DNA of 57,955 nucleotides from Shewanella saliphila (lineage in GTDB: Bacteria > Pseudomonadota > Gammaproteobacteria > Enterobacterales > Shewanellaceae), in contig NZ_BMQV01000028.1 of the NCBI RefSeq assembly GCF_014648295.1, positions 1-57,955 of the forward strand. Direction: 5' to 3'. Positions 7,586 through 16,872 of the stretch are shown piece by piece. Both the position numbers and the translations under genes were made by a program. Below the pieces are notes generated by a model. That model worked only from the letters and a program-made list of their open reading frames with translations. It ran no database searches and had not been told where the DNA came from. Position 1 is the first letter of the stretch, and each line of letters begins with the position of its first letter.

Positions 7586-8233
7586 TTAGGGGTTATCAGG
7601 GAATTCTGGCTGTTGATTGTTATTGCTATCGAGTTTTTCACTGTCATTATCTGGCAGTGGTTCATCAAGGGCGATACTGGCTTTATCAAATAATGCCTGC
7701 AATGACGCAACATCGGTTAGTGCCGGTAAATCGGCCAATTTTTTTAAACCAAAATAATCTAAAAATTGATTAGTGGTAGCATACAGGGCTGGTCGGCCGG
7801 GCACTTCTTTATGACCAACCGCTTTAATCCAATGGCGATCAAGTAAACTTTTAATAATATGGCTACTGATTGCCACACCACGAATTTGCTCAATATCACC
7901 ACGAGTCACCGGCTGCCTATAGGCAATCACCGCAAGGGTTTCCATGGTGGCACGTGAATACCTAGGCGCTTTTTCTTGCCATAGCGGCTGTAAAAATGGA
8001 CTGAGAATTTCTTGGGTTTGAAAACGATAACCACTGGCAACTTTAACCAGTTGTACCCCGCGTTCTTGATAATCTTGTTGCAGTTCATCCAAGGCTTCTT
8101 GAATGCGCACGCGTGAGACAGCAAAGTCAGCCAATACGGTTTCTTTTAATGCCTTAATAGATAAAGGCTTACCCAACACAAACAAACTGGCTTCAATAAG
8201 TTGTTTTAATTGAATGGCATTAATTTGATTCAT
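7586..8233 (-). CDS. scpB: SMC-ScpAB condensin subunit ScpB
   Basis: The 215-residue protein has the two winged-helix domains of ScpB: LKQLIEASLFVLGKPLSIKA near the N terminus and the conserved stretch RATMETLAVIAYRQPVTRGD around residues 94-113. ScpB dimers join ScpA in the kleisin complex of SMC for chromosome organisation and segregation. It lies directly downstream of scpA (35-base gap) on the same strand. The C-terminal tail is acidic, Asn/Gln rich and probably disordered. In many gammaproteobacteria rluB follows immediately; here the RND module intervenes. Confidence 0.94.
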   Translation of the reverse strand: MNQINAIQLKQLIEASLFVLGKPLSIKALKETVLADFAVSRVRIQEALDELQQDYQERGVQLVKVASGYRFQTQEILSPFLQPLWQEKAPRYSRATMETLAVIAYRQPVTRGDIEQIRGVAISSHIIKSLLDRHWIKAVGHKEVPGRPALYATTNQFLDYFGLKKLADLPALTDVASLQALFDKASIALDEPLPDNDSEKLDSNNNQQPEFPDNP

Positions 8234-8268
8234 AACACTCAGGACTCAATAACAATGGTAAACGGCCG

Positions 8269-9057
8269 TTAAAACGCTTTAACGTAAATAGGTGAAAATG
8301 GCTCATTTTGTACAAGCTCAACCAACAACTCTTTCACCAGCTCCATTAACGCTAAAAAGCTGACAACAACGCCAGCACGGCCTTCACTGACATCGAATAA
8401 ACTTTCAAAGCCAATAAATTCTGTGCTCGAAAGCTTAGCCAAAATTTGGCTCATACGCTCACGGGTTGATAATTGCTCGCGCTTAACATGATGGTCTTCA
8501 TTGGCATCAATGCGCTTAAGTACTTCGCCAAAGGCGCGAGCAATATCGGCTAAAGACACTTCAGGTGGAACAACGACAGGTTTAATGCCCGGCGCTGCAA
8601 CCACAGAGGCTTGAAAGACATCGCGATCAATTCGCGGTAATTCATCTAAATCGGCCGCAGCTTGCTTAATCACTTCATAGGCTTTTAACTGCCGAATAAG
8701 CACCACACGAGGATCTTCTTCCTCGTCATCTTCACTGGCCATTTTAGGCAATAATAGTCTGGATTTAATTTCAGCTAAGGTGGCCGCCATCACCAAATAA
8801 TCTGCAGCCAACTCAATACGGGCTTCGGTTAAAATTTCAATGTAGGCCAAATACTGATGAGTAATTTGCTGAATAGGCAAATCGACTACATCGAGCTTTT
8901 GTTTACGAATTAAATACAACAGTAAATCCAAAGGACCTTCAAAGGTTTCTAAAAAGACTTCTAGCGCTTCTGGCGGAATAAACAAGTCTAGCGGCATGCT
9001 GTCCATCGCTTGGCCGCGCACTACCGCTAGCGGAAGACTTTGTTGATTGCCTTGCAT
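8269..9057 (-). CDS. scpA: SMC-ScpAB condensin kleisin subunit ScpA
   Basis: The 262-residue protein contains the hallmark FEGPLDLLLYLIRKQKLDVV near residues 40-59, the ScpA family signature that contacts the SMC neck. A helical middle follows, with an acidic EDDEEEDPR segment, then a C-terminal winged helix (about 185-258). It starts at the ATG at 9057 with AAGGG six bases upstream. It is part of the leftward rnm-yciO-scpA-scpB operon. Confidence 0.94.
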   Translation of the reverse strand: MQGNQQSLPLAVVRGQAMDSMPLDLFIPPEALEVFLETFEGPLDLLLYLIRKQKLDVVDLPIQQITHQYLAYIEILTEARIELAADYLVMAATLAEIKSRLLLPKMASEDDEEEDPRVVLIRQLKAYEVIKQAAADLDELPRIDRDVFQASVVAAPGIKPVVVPPEVSLADIARAFGEVLKRIDANEDHHVKREQLSTRERMSQILAKLSSTEFIGFESLFDVSEGRAGVVVSFLALMELVKELLVELVQNEPFSPIYVKAF

Positions 9058-9090
9058 GATTATCCCTTTGGATTCAGTTTAGACAGACGC

Positions 9091-9711
9091 TTATTCAAAA
9101 GTACTGGTATCGCCAGCACCGCGTCGTAAAATCACCACGTCGTCTTCCGACATATCTATTACAGTGGTTTGATTTTCTGGCAAATAGCCACCGTGAATAA
9201 TGCCATCAACTTGATGCTCTAAAATATCGCGAATATGCTCAGGATCTGACTCAGCAAACTCTTCGTTTGGCATCACCAAACTGGTACTCATCATCGGCTC
9301 ATCAAGGGCTTCAAGCAGTGCTAATGCAATTAAGTTATTTGGCACTCGGATACCAATAGTGCGTTTTTTATCGCACTGTAAACGGCGCGGCACTTCTTTA
9401 GTCGCTTTAAAAATAAAAGTATACGGCCCTGGAGTGCAGCTTTTAAGTAAGCGATACGCTTGATTGTCCACTCGGGCAAAGTTAGCCAGCTCAGATAAGT
9501 CACGACACATTAACGAAAAGTTAGTGTCGTTTTCAATCTGACGAATACGCACCATGCGCGTCATGGCATTTTTGTCGCCAATCATACAACCTAATGCATA
9601 ACCCGAGTCGGTAGGATATACAATTACCCCACCTTGTTTAAGAATCGCCACAGCCTGGTTAATTAACCGAGCTTGTGGGTTTTCATCGTGAATATAGAAA
9701 AATTGACTCAT
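9091..9711 (-). CDS. yciO: YciO, Sua5/YrdC-family protein
   Basis: The 206-residue protein starts MSQFFYIHDENPQARLINQ and carries the YrdC-type nucleotide/RNA-binding fold with KQGGVIVYPTDSGYALGC and SLMCRDLSELANFA. YrdC/Sua5 relatives make threonylcarbamoyl-AMP for tRNA t6A; YciO is a paralogue whose role is less settled. The start is fixed by a 4-base ATGA overlap with the stop of rnm, which is upstream and in the same operon. An in-frame extension of 12 codons would lie inside rnm and is rejected. The yciO-rnm pair diverging from trpE is conserved in enterics. Confidence 0.92.
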   Translation of the reverse strand: MSQFFYIHDENPQARLINQAVAILKQGGVIVYPTDSGYALGCMIGDKNAMTRMVRIRQIENDTNFSLMCRDLSELANFARVDNQAYRLLKSCTPGPYTFIFKATKEVPRRLQCDKKRTIGIRVPNNLIALALLEALDEPMMSTSLVMPNEEFAESDPEHIRDILEHQVDGIIHGGYLPENQTTVIDMSEDDVVILRRGAGDTSTFE

Positions 9712-10568
9712 GTCCGTTCCATCCAATTTTGAGATTGCCAAACCCACTCAACACCTTGGGGTTGGTATAAGTTTTTGCCTAGTTCAATCCAATTACTAGG
9801 AAAATGAAAATCACTGCCTACAGACGCAAGCAGGTTATTGAGTTTACTCAGTGCAATAAGGTTATTTCGATCGTCCAGCGTTTGCTGCCCCAAAATAACT
9901 TCCATTGCATCGCCGCCTGCTTCTGCATATTCGCGCACTAAACGCTTAAGCCACTTTGCCGACAATTTATAACCACTTGGATGCGCAAGTACAGCAACAC
10001 CACCCGCTTGATGAATATGTTCAATGGCATTGGCCATGTCGCCCCAATTATTGGGCACATAACCGGTTTTACCGCGGGCTAAATACTTTTTAAACACACT
10101 GGGCATATCTGTTGCGTGGCCGTTATCAGCTAACCAACGAGCATAATGGCCACGGCTTAGCGCAGCATCGCCAGCAATGGCTTTAGCGCCTTCATACGCC
10201 CCTTCAATGCCTGCTTTGGCTAAGCGTTCGCCAATTTCTTGGGCGCGCACTTCACGCAGTTGGCGTTGATGCGTTAAAAAATCCAATAACGCTGTGTGGG
10301 TAATATCGACGTTAAGACCCACAATATGAATATCAAAACTGTTCCAGCGCGTCGAGATTTCACAGCCATTAATTAGCTTCAATGGCGTTGCATGTGCTTG
10401 GTTTGCAATATGCGCTTCAGCTAAGCCATCAACCGTGTCATGGTCGGTAATGGCAAACATCTCGACACCCTTTTCAATGGCGCGAGAAATTAATTGAGTT
10501 GGTGTCAGTTGACCGTCTGATGCGGTCGTGTGGCTATGAAGATCGGCCAATAGAGTCTCTGTAATCAT
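9708..10568 (-). CDS. rnm: PHP-domain 5'-3' exoribonuclease / 3',5'-nucleotide phosphatase (RNase AM)
   Basis: The 286-residue protein begins MITETLLADLHSHTTASDGQ, and DLHSHTTASDG is the first metal-binding motif of the PHP domain. Others follow: ITDHDTVDGLAEA around residue 42, VLAHPSGY near 195, and SDFH near 255. The family (formerly TrpH/YciV) removes nucleotides from pAp and trims 5' ends of rRNA. It is divergent from the trp operon across a 450-base gap and its stop overlaps the yciO start. The ATG at 10568 is chosen because an extension of eight codons shows no homologous start; the ribosome site is weak. Confidence 0.92.
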   Translation of the reverse strand: MITETLLADLHSHTTASDGQLTPTQLISRAIEKGVEMFAITDHDTVDGLAEAHIANQAHATPLKLINGCEISTRWNSFDIHIVGLNVDITHTALLDFLTHQRQLREVRAQEIGERLAKAGIEGAYEGAKAIAGDAALSRGHYARWLADNGHATDMPSVFKKYLARGKTGYVPNNWGDMANAIEHIHQAGGVAVLAHPSGYKLSAKWLKRLVREYAEAGGDAMEVILGQQTLDDRNNLIALSKLNNLLASVGSDFHFPSNWIELGKNLYQPQGVEWVWQSQNWMERT

Positions 10569-10729
10569 TTGTTTATTGTACAAGAATACCAATAAAAATA
10601 CTGCTGGGATTAATGATTAAATCTGAGCAAATAATAACTATTTTTAGACTAACAACGTGCTTTGCGTTCAATAAATCATCAGCAGACACGGCTCAACACA
10701 TTTTTTAATGGTTTTTGAGTAATATTCAA

Positions 10730-10761
10730 TTGACTTTAATGTCCAGCTGGGTTTTCCTATA
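10730..10761 (+). promoter_or_regulatory. Putative trp operon promoter
   Basis: TTGACT at 10730-10735 is a good -35. The best -10 candidates are CCTATA or TATAGG near 10756-10763, giving a spacing longer than ideal. The position, 35-65 bases before the leader peptide, fits. No confident TrpR operator is seen. Confidence 0.4.
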
Positions 10762-10796
10762 GGCACGAAAGATGAACCCTAAAATAGCGATTAACA

Positions 10797-10853
10797 ATGA
10801 CACACTCTCTAGCTTCATTACACATTACCTGGTGGTGGCACTTCCCAAATTAA
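10797..10853 (+). CDS. trpL: trp operon leader peptide (Trp-Trp-Trp)
   Basis: The 18-codon frame reads MTHSLASLHITWWWHFPN and stops at TAA. Three consecutive TGG codons (10830-10838) sit mid-peptide, the hallmark of a ribosome-mediated attenuator sensing charged tRNA-Trp. A TAG lies three codons upstream in frame, so the start is fixed at 10797. The ribosome site is weak. The hairpin terminator at 10902-10936 follows 48 bases later. Confidence 0.9.
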   Translation: MTHSLASLHITWWWHFPN

Positions 10854-10936
10854 CGGGTGGTGTGAAGCGTTGTGCTCATTTTAAGAGACAAGATTTTACC
10901 AAAAAGCCCGCAGAAATGTGGGCTTTATTGTTATTT
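10854..10936 (+). terminator. trp attenuator (antiterminator plus terminator hairpin)
   Basis: The terminator is GCCCGCAGAAATGTGGGC followed by TTTATTGTTATTT (10906-10936). Competing pairings are visible. GCTTCATTACAC in the leader (10812-10823) can pair with GTGTGAAGC (10860-10868). CGGGT (10854-10858) can pair with GCCCG of the terminator's left arm (10906-10910), forming an antiterminator. This matches the alternating-hairpin logic of enteric trp leaders. The exact segment boundaries are inferred by eye. Confidence 0.8.
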
Positions 10937-11015
10937 GGCCCATAGGATTACCGGGTTAAACAACAGTTAAGGCAAACCAGATGATAAACATAATTACCCA
11001 AGGAGCGGCAGCATA

Positions 11016-12572
11016 GTGACCACACAATCTCAACTCGCTCAGGTTAGTACGCAAAAACAGGCGTTAACCTACCATACTGATCCACTTAATCTGTATCAGC
11101 ATGTCACCCAAAACGCGCCGCATACTATGCTGCTTGAATCCGCCGAAGTCGAAAGTAAAGATCACCTTAAAAGCATCGTATTAACCCATGCCGCCATGAT
11201 GATCCGCTGTGACGGTTATCAACTGACGTTTAGCGCCCTAACCGATAACGGCGCCAGCTTACTTGAGCCAATAGCCACATTTTTTAGTCACGCAGGCTTA
11301 CAACGTCAGCCAAATAAATTAATCGTCACCTTACAAAAAGCCACCGAGCTACAAGATGAAGATGCACGCTTAAAATCAACCTCACCGCTTGATGGTTTAC
11401 GCATGTTTGTGCAGCACATTCACACCAATAATGCGGTTAAATTTGAAGACTTATTTTTAGGTGGTGTACTGGCTTATGACTTAATTGACACAGTAGAGCC
11501 ACTTCCTGCTGCGCCTAATGCCAATAACGATTGCCCAGATTATTTGTTCTACCTCGCAGAAACCTTGATATTAATTGATCATCAAACACAACAAGCTGAC
11601 ATTGTCAGTCATCAATTTAATCAAGACCCAGCCATTAAAGCGCAACTGCAAGCGCAAGTCGACACAGTCAGTTTGCAATGCACAACATTAGATGATGTTG
11701 CAGCGCTAAAGCCTATCGACGCAGAGACTGGTGTGAATATCAGTGACGAGCAATTCAAAAAAACGGTAGTAGATTTAAAAGAGCACATTGTCGCGGGCGA
11801 TATTTTCCAGGTCGTGCCGTCTCGTTGTTTCAGTTTGCCTTGCCCTAATACATTAGGAGCATACCGCGCCTTAAGACTGACCAACCCAAGTCCATATATG
11901 TTTTATTTCCGCGGCCCTGATTTCACCTTATTCGGCGCCTCACCAGAAAGCGCCTTAAAATACGACGCAGCCAGCAATCAGGTAGAAGTGTATCCGATTG
12001 CCGGCACCCGCAAACGCGGTAAAAATGCCCAAGGTGATATCGATTTTGATTTAGACAGCCGTATTGAACTTGAGCTGCGTTTAGACAAAAAAGAGTTGTC
12101 TGAGCACCTTATGTTGGTCGACTTGGCCCGCAACGACATTGCCCGTATTAGCCAAAGCGGTAGCCGTAAAGTGGCCGAATTACTTAAAGTAGACCGTTAC
12201 TCGCACGTGATGCATTTAGTCAGTCGAGTCACAGGCCAGTTACGTCTGGACTTAGACGCATTACACGCTTACCAGGCCTGTATGAACATGGGCACCTTAG
12301 TCGGAGCGCCAAAAGTACGCGCATCACAATTGGTGCGCGAAGCGGAACAAGCTCGTCGTGGCAGTTATGGTGGCGCTGTGGGTTATGTTAACGGTTTGGG
12401 CGACATGGACACCTGTATCGTGATTCGCTCAGCATTTGTCAAAAATGACGTCGCTTATATTCAAGCCGGTGCAGGTGTGGTGTTTGACTCAGACCCACAA
12501 GCCGAAGCCGATGAAACCCGTCAAAAAGCCCAGGCAGTGATTTCTGCCATCAAAATGGGAGGTGGACTATGA
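11016..12572 (+). CDS. trpE: Anthranilate synthase component I
   Basis: The 518-residue protein is full length. The N-terminal half is the regulatory anthranilate synthase I N domain with the LLESAEVESK tryptophan-binding element near residue 40. The C-terminal half is the chorismate-binding domain with VVPSRCF, YPIAGTRKRG, LVDLARNDIARIS and GSYGGAVGYV. It makes anthranilate from chorismate with ammonia supplied by TrpG, the first committed step of tryptophan synthesis, and is expected to be feedback-inhibited by tryptophan. The start is GTG at 11016, with AAGGAG ten bases upstream. Its stop overlaps trpG by ATGA. It is controlled by the upstream attenuator. Confidence 0.97.
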   Translation: MTTQSQLAQVSTQKQALTYHTDPLNLYQHVTQNAPHTMLLESAEVESKDHLKSIVLTHAAMMIRCDGYQLTFSALTDNGASLLEPIATFFSHAGLQRQPNKLIVTLQKATELQDEDARLKSTSPLDGLRMFVQHIHTNNAVKFEDLFLGGVLAYDLIDTVEPLPAAPNANNDCPDYLFYLAETLILIDHQTQQADIVSHQFNQDPAIKAQLQAQVDTVSLQCTTLDDVAALKPIDAETGVNISDEQFKKTVVDLKEHIVAGDIFQVVPSRCFSLPCPNTLGAYRALRLTNPSPYMFYFRGPDFTLFGASPESALKYDAASNQVEVYPIAGTRKRGKNAQGDIDFDLDSRIELELRLDKKELSEHLMLVDLARNDIARISQSGSRKVAELLKVDRYSHVMHLVSRVTGQLRLDLDALHAYQACMNMGTLVGAPKVRASQLVREAEQARRGSYGGAVGYVNGLGDMDTCIVIRSAFVKNDVAYIQAGAGVVFDSDPQAEADETRQKAQAVISAIKMGGGL

Positions 12573-13204
12573 GCAACACCACCGAACAAGCGAGCGCTAA
12601 AATGAAATTATACCTACTCGATAACTTCGACTCGTTTACTTACAACCTTGTGGATCAATTCCGCAGTTTAGGCTGTGAAGTATTAATTTATCGTAACGAT
12701 GTGAGCGCCGACTATTTAGCTGAAAAACTGATTAACGAAACCGGCAAAGCAGCTTTGGTATTATCACCAGGCCCAGGCGCTCCGCACGAGGCAGGCTGCA
12801 TGATGGAGCTGATTGGTAAAGTGGCAGGTAAAGTGCCAATGCTAGGTATTTGTTTAGGTCATCAAGCCATGGCGGAATACTATGGCGGCAAAGTTGAGCG
12901 CGCGCCATTTGTAGTACACGGTAAAGCCAGCCCAACGTTTCACAATGGCCAGGGCGTATTTGCTAACTTACCCTCTCCGCTGCCGGTTGCCCGCTATCAC
13001 AGCTTAGTGGCCACTCGCGTGCCAGATTGTCTAGAGGTTATCGCCACCACAGAGGACATGCCGATGGCTATCTTGCACCCTGAACATCAAGCCGTTGGGT
13101 TTCAGTTTCATCCAGAATCGATATTAACCACCCTAGGTAGCCAATTGCTGACGCAAACACTGGCTTATTTAACCCAAGACAATACTGCTATTGGAGGCGC
13201 ATAA
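12569..13204 (+). CDS. trpG: Anthranilate synthase component II (glutamine amidotransferase)
   Basis: The 211-residue class I glutamine amidotransferase has DNFDSFTYNL near the start, SPGPGAPHEAG, the nucleophile motif GICLGHQ, and HPESILTTLG with the catalytic His-Glu. It releases ammonia from glutamine for TrpE. It is a free-standing protein, unlike the TrpGD fusion of E. coli. The ATGA overlap with trpE supports the start at 12569; an internal ATG at 12602 also precedes MKLYLLDNF and would give a 200-residue product. Its stop overlaps the trpD ATG by one base. Confidence 0.96.
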   Translation: MSNTTEQASAKMKLYLLDNFDSFTYNLVDQFRSLGCEVLIYRNDVSADYLAEKLINETGKAALVLSPGPGAPHEAGCMMELIGKVAGKVPMLGICLGHQAMAEYYGGKVERAPFVVHGKASPTFHNGQGVFANLPSPLPVARYHSLVATRVPDCLEVIATTEDMPMAILHPEHQAVGFQFHPESILTTLGSQLLTQTLAYLTQDNTAIGGA

Positions 13205-14247
13205 TGGCTAACTTACAACCTTTATTCGACCACCTTTATCAAGGTCAGCAACTCAGTCGTGAACAAACCGCCCAGCTGTTTAGCACGATTATTGCGGGCG
13301 AAATGGAACCGGCCACCATGGCGGGAATGTTAGTGGCTCTTAAAATGCGGGGCGAAACCATTGACGAAATAACCGGTGCAGCAGATGCTTTAAGACACGC
13401 CGCTAAGCCTTTTCCTCGCTCTAAAGCATCGATTGAAAGCGGTATTGTGGATATTGTCGGTACGGGCGGTGATGGTTATAACACCATTAATATTTCAACC
13501 ACGGCAGCCTTTGTGGCCGCCGCTGCTGGCGCTAAAGTGGCCAAACATGGTAACCGCAGCGTGTCGAGTAAATCTGGCTCATCTGACTTATTATCTCATT
13601 GCGGCATTGCCCTAACCATGGCACCAGAAGCAGCAAGCCAATGTTTAGATGAATTAGGATTATGTTTTTTATTTGCACCGCATTATCACGGCGGTGTCAG
13701 ACATGCAGTACCGGTTAGAGCGGCACTCAAAACCCGCACCATTTTTAATGTACTTGGGCCATTAATTAACCCTGCCAAGCCTGAGTCAATGCTACTTGGA
13801 GTATACAAGCTTGAGCTGATTGAACCGATTGCCCAAGTGCTCAATGCCCTTGGGGTAAAACGCGCCATGGTGGTATACGGAAGCGGCCTAGATGAAGTGG
13901 CTCTGCACGATATTACCCATGTAGCAGAACTAAAAGACGGCGCTGTACGTACTTATCAGCTCACCCCTGAGGACCTTGGGGTCACGCGCGCTGATATCAC
14001 CGCACTAACAGGCGGCGAGCCAAGTGACAATGCGCTGATTACTCAAGCCATTTTACAAGGTCAAGGCCAAGCCGCTCATCGTGATGCTGTTGCCATCAAT
14101 GCGGGTTGTGCCTTGTATGTTAGCGGCATTTGCGACTCTGTTGCACAAGGCACACAGCTCGCGTTAGCCACCTTAGCCACAGGCAAAGCCTATACACTTT
14201 TAACCGATTTAGCCGCTGCAAGCCAAGCTGGAGAAAACAATGAGTAA
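13204..14247 (+). CDS. trpD: Anthranilate phosphoribosyltransferase
   Basis: The 347-residue protein has the family motifs VDIVGTGGDGYNTINIST (PRPP binding), KHGNRSVSSKSGSSDLL and NVLGPLINPA. It transfers phosphoribose from PRPP to anthranilate. It overlaps trpG and trpCF by a few bases on either side, so translation is probably coupled along the operon. Confidence 0.97.
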   Translation: MANLQPLFDHLYQGQQLSREQTAQLFSTIIAGEMEPATMAGMLVALKMRGETIDEITGAADALRHAAKPFPRSKASIESGIVDIVGTGGDGYNTINISTTAAFVAAAAGAKVAKHGNRSVSSKSGSSDLLSHCGIALTMAPEAASQCLDELGLCFLFAPHYHGGVRHAVPVRAALKTRTIFNVLGPLINPAKPESMLLGVYKLELIEPIAQVLNALGVKRAMVVYGSGLDEVALHDITHVAELKDGAVRTYQLTPEDLGVTRADITALTGGEPSDNALITQAILQGQGQAAHRDAVAINAGCALYVSGICDSVAQGTQLALATLATGKAYTLLTDLAAASQAGENNE

Positions 14248-15643
14248 CCCAGAAAGTAACGTATTAACGCGGATTGTTGATACTAAAGTTGCCCATATCG
14301 CGGCCCTTAAACTGCGCTTTCCTGAAGCCAGTTTGCAGCCTAAGATATCTGATCGCAGTTTATACGCGGCGCTTAAAGCGCCTAATGCACAGTTTATTTT
14401 AGAATGTAAAAAAGCCAGTCCATCTAAAGGCCTCATTCGCACCGATTTTAACGTCGAAGCTATTGCCGATATTTACACTCACTACGCTGCGGGTATTTCG
14501 GTGTTAACAGACGAAGCATTCTTCCAGGGCGATATGGATTACATTCCACGGGTTCGCGCTCGAGTGACCCAACCTATCATCTGTAAAGATTTTTTTGTCG
14601 ACCCATATCAGGTGAAGCTTGCAGCCCATCAAGGCGCAGATGCCATATTATTAATGCTGTCGGTACTCGATGATGCTCAATATCGCCTATTATCCGACGA
14701 AGCGGCTAAGTATCAACTCGATACCTTAACGGAAGTCAGTAATGAGCCAGAGCTACAGCGAGCGATTGATCTTAATGCGCCGATTATTGGTATTAACAAT
14801 CGCAACCTACGTGACTTAAGCACTGATTTAGCCACCACCGAACGTTTAGCGCCACATATCCCAGCAGATCGCGTGGTGATTAGTGAATCAGGCATTTATA
14901 ACCACCAACAAACCCGCCGCTTAAATCCGTTGGTCGATGGCTACCTTGTCGGCAGTTCAATCATGGCACAAGATGATATCGACCTTGCCTGTCGTCAGCT
15001 GATTTATGGCAACAACAAAGTCTGCGGCTTAACCCGCATTGATGACATTGCTGCAGTCGCTAAAGCCGGTGCCGTTTTTGGTGGATTGATTTTCCACCCT
15101 AAATCGCCACGAGCCGTCAGCGCAGACACCGCCGCACGACTCATTGCCCAAATGCAACAACAACACATCGCACTTAAGATGGTCGGGGTGTTTGTTAATG
15201 AACAGCCTGAAGTAATAGCGAACCTTGCCCAGTCGCTTAAATTATTCGCGGTGCAATTACACGGTAATGAAACCGAACTTGAAATTGATGCCCTGCGCGC
15301 ATTGCTGACACAAAAGCAGCTCAGCACGCAAATTTGGAAAGCCATTGCCATCGACAATCAAACCGGTGCAGTGGCAAACAAACCGCAAGGTGCTGACCGA
15401 TATTTGTATGACAGCAAATCGGCCGAGCAATTTGGTGGAACCGGCCAAACCTTTAATTGGCAAGCTGACATCGACAATAAAGCTGATGCCATGTTGGCTG
15501 GCGGTTTAACCCCAGACAATGTTTATCAGGCCAGTCAGCAAGGCTTTTATGGGGTAGATATTAACTCTGGTGTAGAATCAGCGCCTGGTCATAAAGATCA
15601 TCAAAAACTGATTGCTGCATTTACCCAATTACGCCATAACTAA
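14240..15643 (+). CDS. trpCF: Bifunctional indole-3-glycerol-phosphate synthase / phosphoribosylanthranilate isomerase
   Basis: The 467-residue fusion has an N-terminal TrpC barrel (residues about 1-255: FILECKKASPSKGLIR, ISVLTDEAFFQGD, VISESGIY) and a C-terminal TrpF barrel (about 260-465: KVCGLTRIDDIAAVAKAGA, AVQLHGNE, GLTPDNV, GVDINSGVE). It catalyses two successive steps, isomerisation of phosphoribosylanthranilate and ring closure with decarboxylation. The fusion is the same as in enterics. It overlaps the end of trpD by eight bases and is separated from trpB by 56 bases. Confidence 0.97.
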   Translation: MSNPESNVLTRIVDTKVAHIAALKLRFPEASLQPKISDRSLYAALKAPNAQFILECKKASPSKGLIRTDFNVEAIADIYTHYAAGISVLTDEAFFQGDMDYIPRVRARVTQPIICKDFFVDPYQVKLAAHQGADAILLMLSVLDDAQYRLLSDEAAKYQLDTLTEVSNEPELQRAIDLNAPIIGINNRNLRDLSTDLATTERLAPHIPADRVVISESGIYNHQQTRRLNPLVDGYLVGSSIMAQDDIDLACRQLIYGNNKVCGLTRIDDIAAVAKAGAVFGGLIFHPKSPRAVSADTAARLIAQMQQQHIALKMVGVFVNEQPEVIANLAQSLKLFAVQLHGNETELEIDALRALLTQKQLSTQIWKAIAIDNQTGAVANKPQGADRYLYDSKSAEQFGGTGQTFNWQADIDNKADAMLAGGLTPDNVYQASQQGFYGVDINSGVESAPGHKDHQKLIAAFTQLRHN

Positions 15644-15699
15644 TTTGTATATTACGACACGATTTTTAGCGATAACACGATTACTCGAAGGGAACATTT

Positions 15700-16872
15700 A
15701 TGACCGAGCTCAAGCTTAACCCTTATTTCGGCGAATACGGTGGTATGTATGTACCACAAATTTTAGTGCCAGCCTTAAAGCAACTTGAAGCCGCCTTTGT
15801 TGACGCACAGCAAGACGAAAGTTTTCAAGCTGAATTTACCGACTTACTGAAAAACTATGCGGGTCGCCCAACAGCATTAACCTTAACCCGTAATTTAAGC
15901 CCTAACCCTATGGTAAAAATTTACCTTAAGCGTGAAGACTTACTCCACGGCGGCGCGCACAAAACCAACCAGGTGTTAGGCCAGGCATTATTGGCTAAAC
16001 GCATGGGTAAAAAAGAAATTATTGCCGAAACTGGCGCTGGTCAACACGGTGTAGCAACCGCCCTAGCCTGCGCGCTTTTAGGCTTAAAATGTAAAGTGTA
16101 CATGGGCGCGAAAGACGTTGAACGTCAGTCGCCAAACGTGTTCCGCATGAAGCTAATGGGTGCAGAAGTTATTCCAGTCACCTCAGGTTCTTCAACCCTT
16201 AAAGATGCCTGTAACGAAGCCATGCGAGACTGGTCAGCAAGCTACGACAAAGCGCACTATTTATTAGGTACGGCGGCAGGCCCACACCCTTTCCCAACGA
16301 TTGTGCGTGAGTTCCAGCGTATGATTGGCGAGGAAACTAAAAAGCAAATACTTGAAAATGGTGGCTCAAACGCCATTGGTATGTTTGCAGACTTTATTGA
16401 CGAGCCATCAGTTGAGCTGATTGGTGTAGAGCCTGCTGGTAAAGGTATCGACACCCCAATGCACGGCGCGCCGCTTAAACACGGTAAAACAGGCATATTC
16501 TTTGGGATGAAGTCACCGTTAATGCAAGACAGTTCAGGGCAAATTGAAGAATCATATTCAGTGTCAGCCGGGCTTGATTTCCCGTCAGTTGGACCACAAC
16601 ATGCACATTTGAATGCCATAGGCCGTGCTCGTTACGAGTCTGCCACCGATGATGAAGCATTAGACATGTTCCAAGAACTTGCTCGAAGCGAAGGGATTAT
16701 TCCCGCATTAGAATCTGCTCACGCGCTGGCATATGCGGTACGTTTAGCCAAAGAGGCCACTAAGGAAACCATTCTGGTGGTTAACTTATCAGGACGTGGT
16801 GACAAAGACATTTTCACCGTATCGGACATTTTAGCAGCTAAAAAAGAGCAACAGGAGAGCGGCAATGAGTAA
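15700..16872 (+). CDS. trpB: Tryptophan synthase beta chain
   Basis: The 390-residue PLP enzyme has [15 protein letters not shown] with the Schiff-base lysine, [11 protein letters not shown], the PLP-phosphate loop region and [12 protein letters not shown] near the C terminus. It joins indole and serine to form tryptophan, with indole channelled from TrpA. The ATG at 15700 follows AAGGGAA by eight bases. The 3' end overlaps trpA by eight bases. Confidence 0.97.
   Translation: MTELKLNPYFGEYGGMYVPQILVPALKQLEAAFVDAQQDESFQAEFTDLLKNYAGRPTALTLTRNLSPNPMVKIYLKREDLLHGGAHKTNQVLGQALLAKRMGKKEIIAETGAGQHGVATALACALLGLKCKVYMGAKDVERQSPNVFRMKLMGAEVIPVTSGSSTLKDACNEAMRDWSASYDKAHYLLGTAAGPHPFPTIVREFQRMIGEETKKQILENGGSNAIGMFADFIDEPSVELIGVEPAGKGIDTPMHGAPLKHGKTGIFFGMKSPLMQDSSGQIEESYSVSAGLDFPSVGPQHAHLNAIGRARYESATDDEALDMFQELARSEGIIPALESAHALAYAVRLAKEATKETILVVNLSGRGDKDIFTVSDILAAKKEQQESGNE

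Noticed and set aside
10772..10950. A longer frame from ATG 10772 (begins MNPKIAINND) in the trp leader
   Set aside because: It overlaps the short frame with three consecutive Trp codons in another frame. The attenuator logic (leader stop before the hairpin, tandem Trp) identifies the short frame as trpL.
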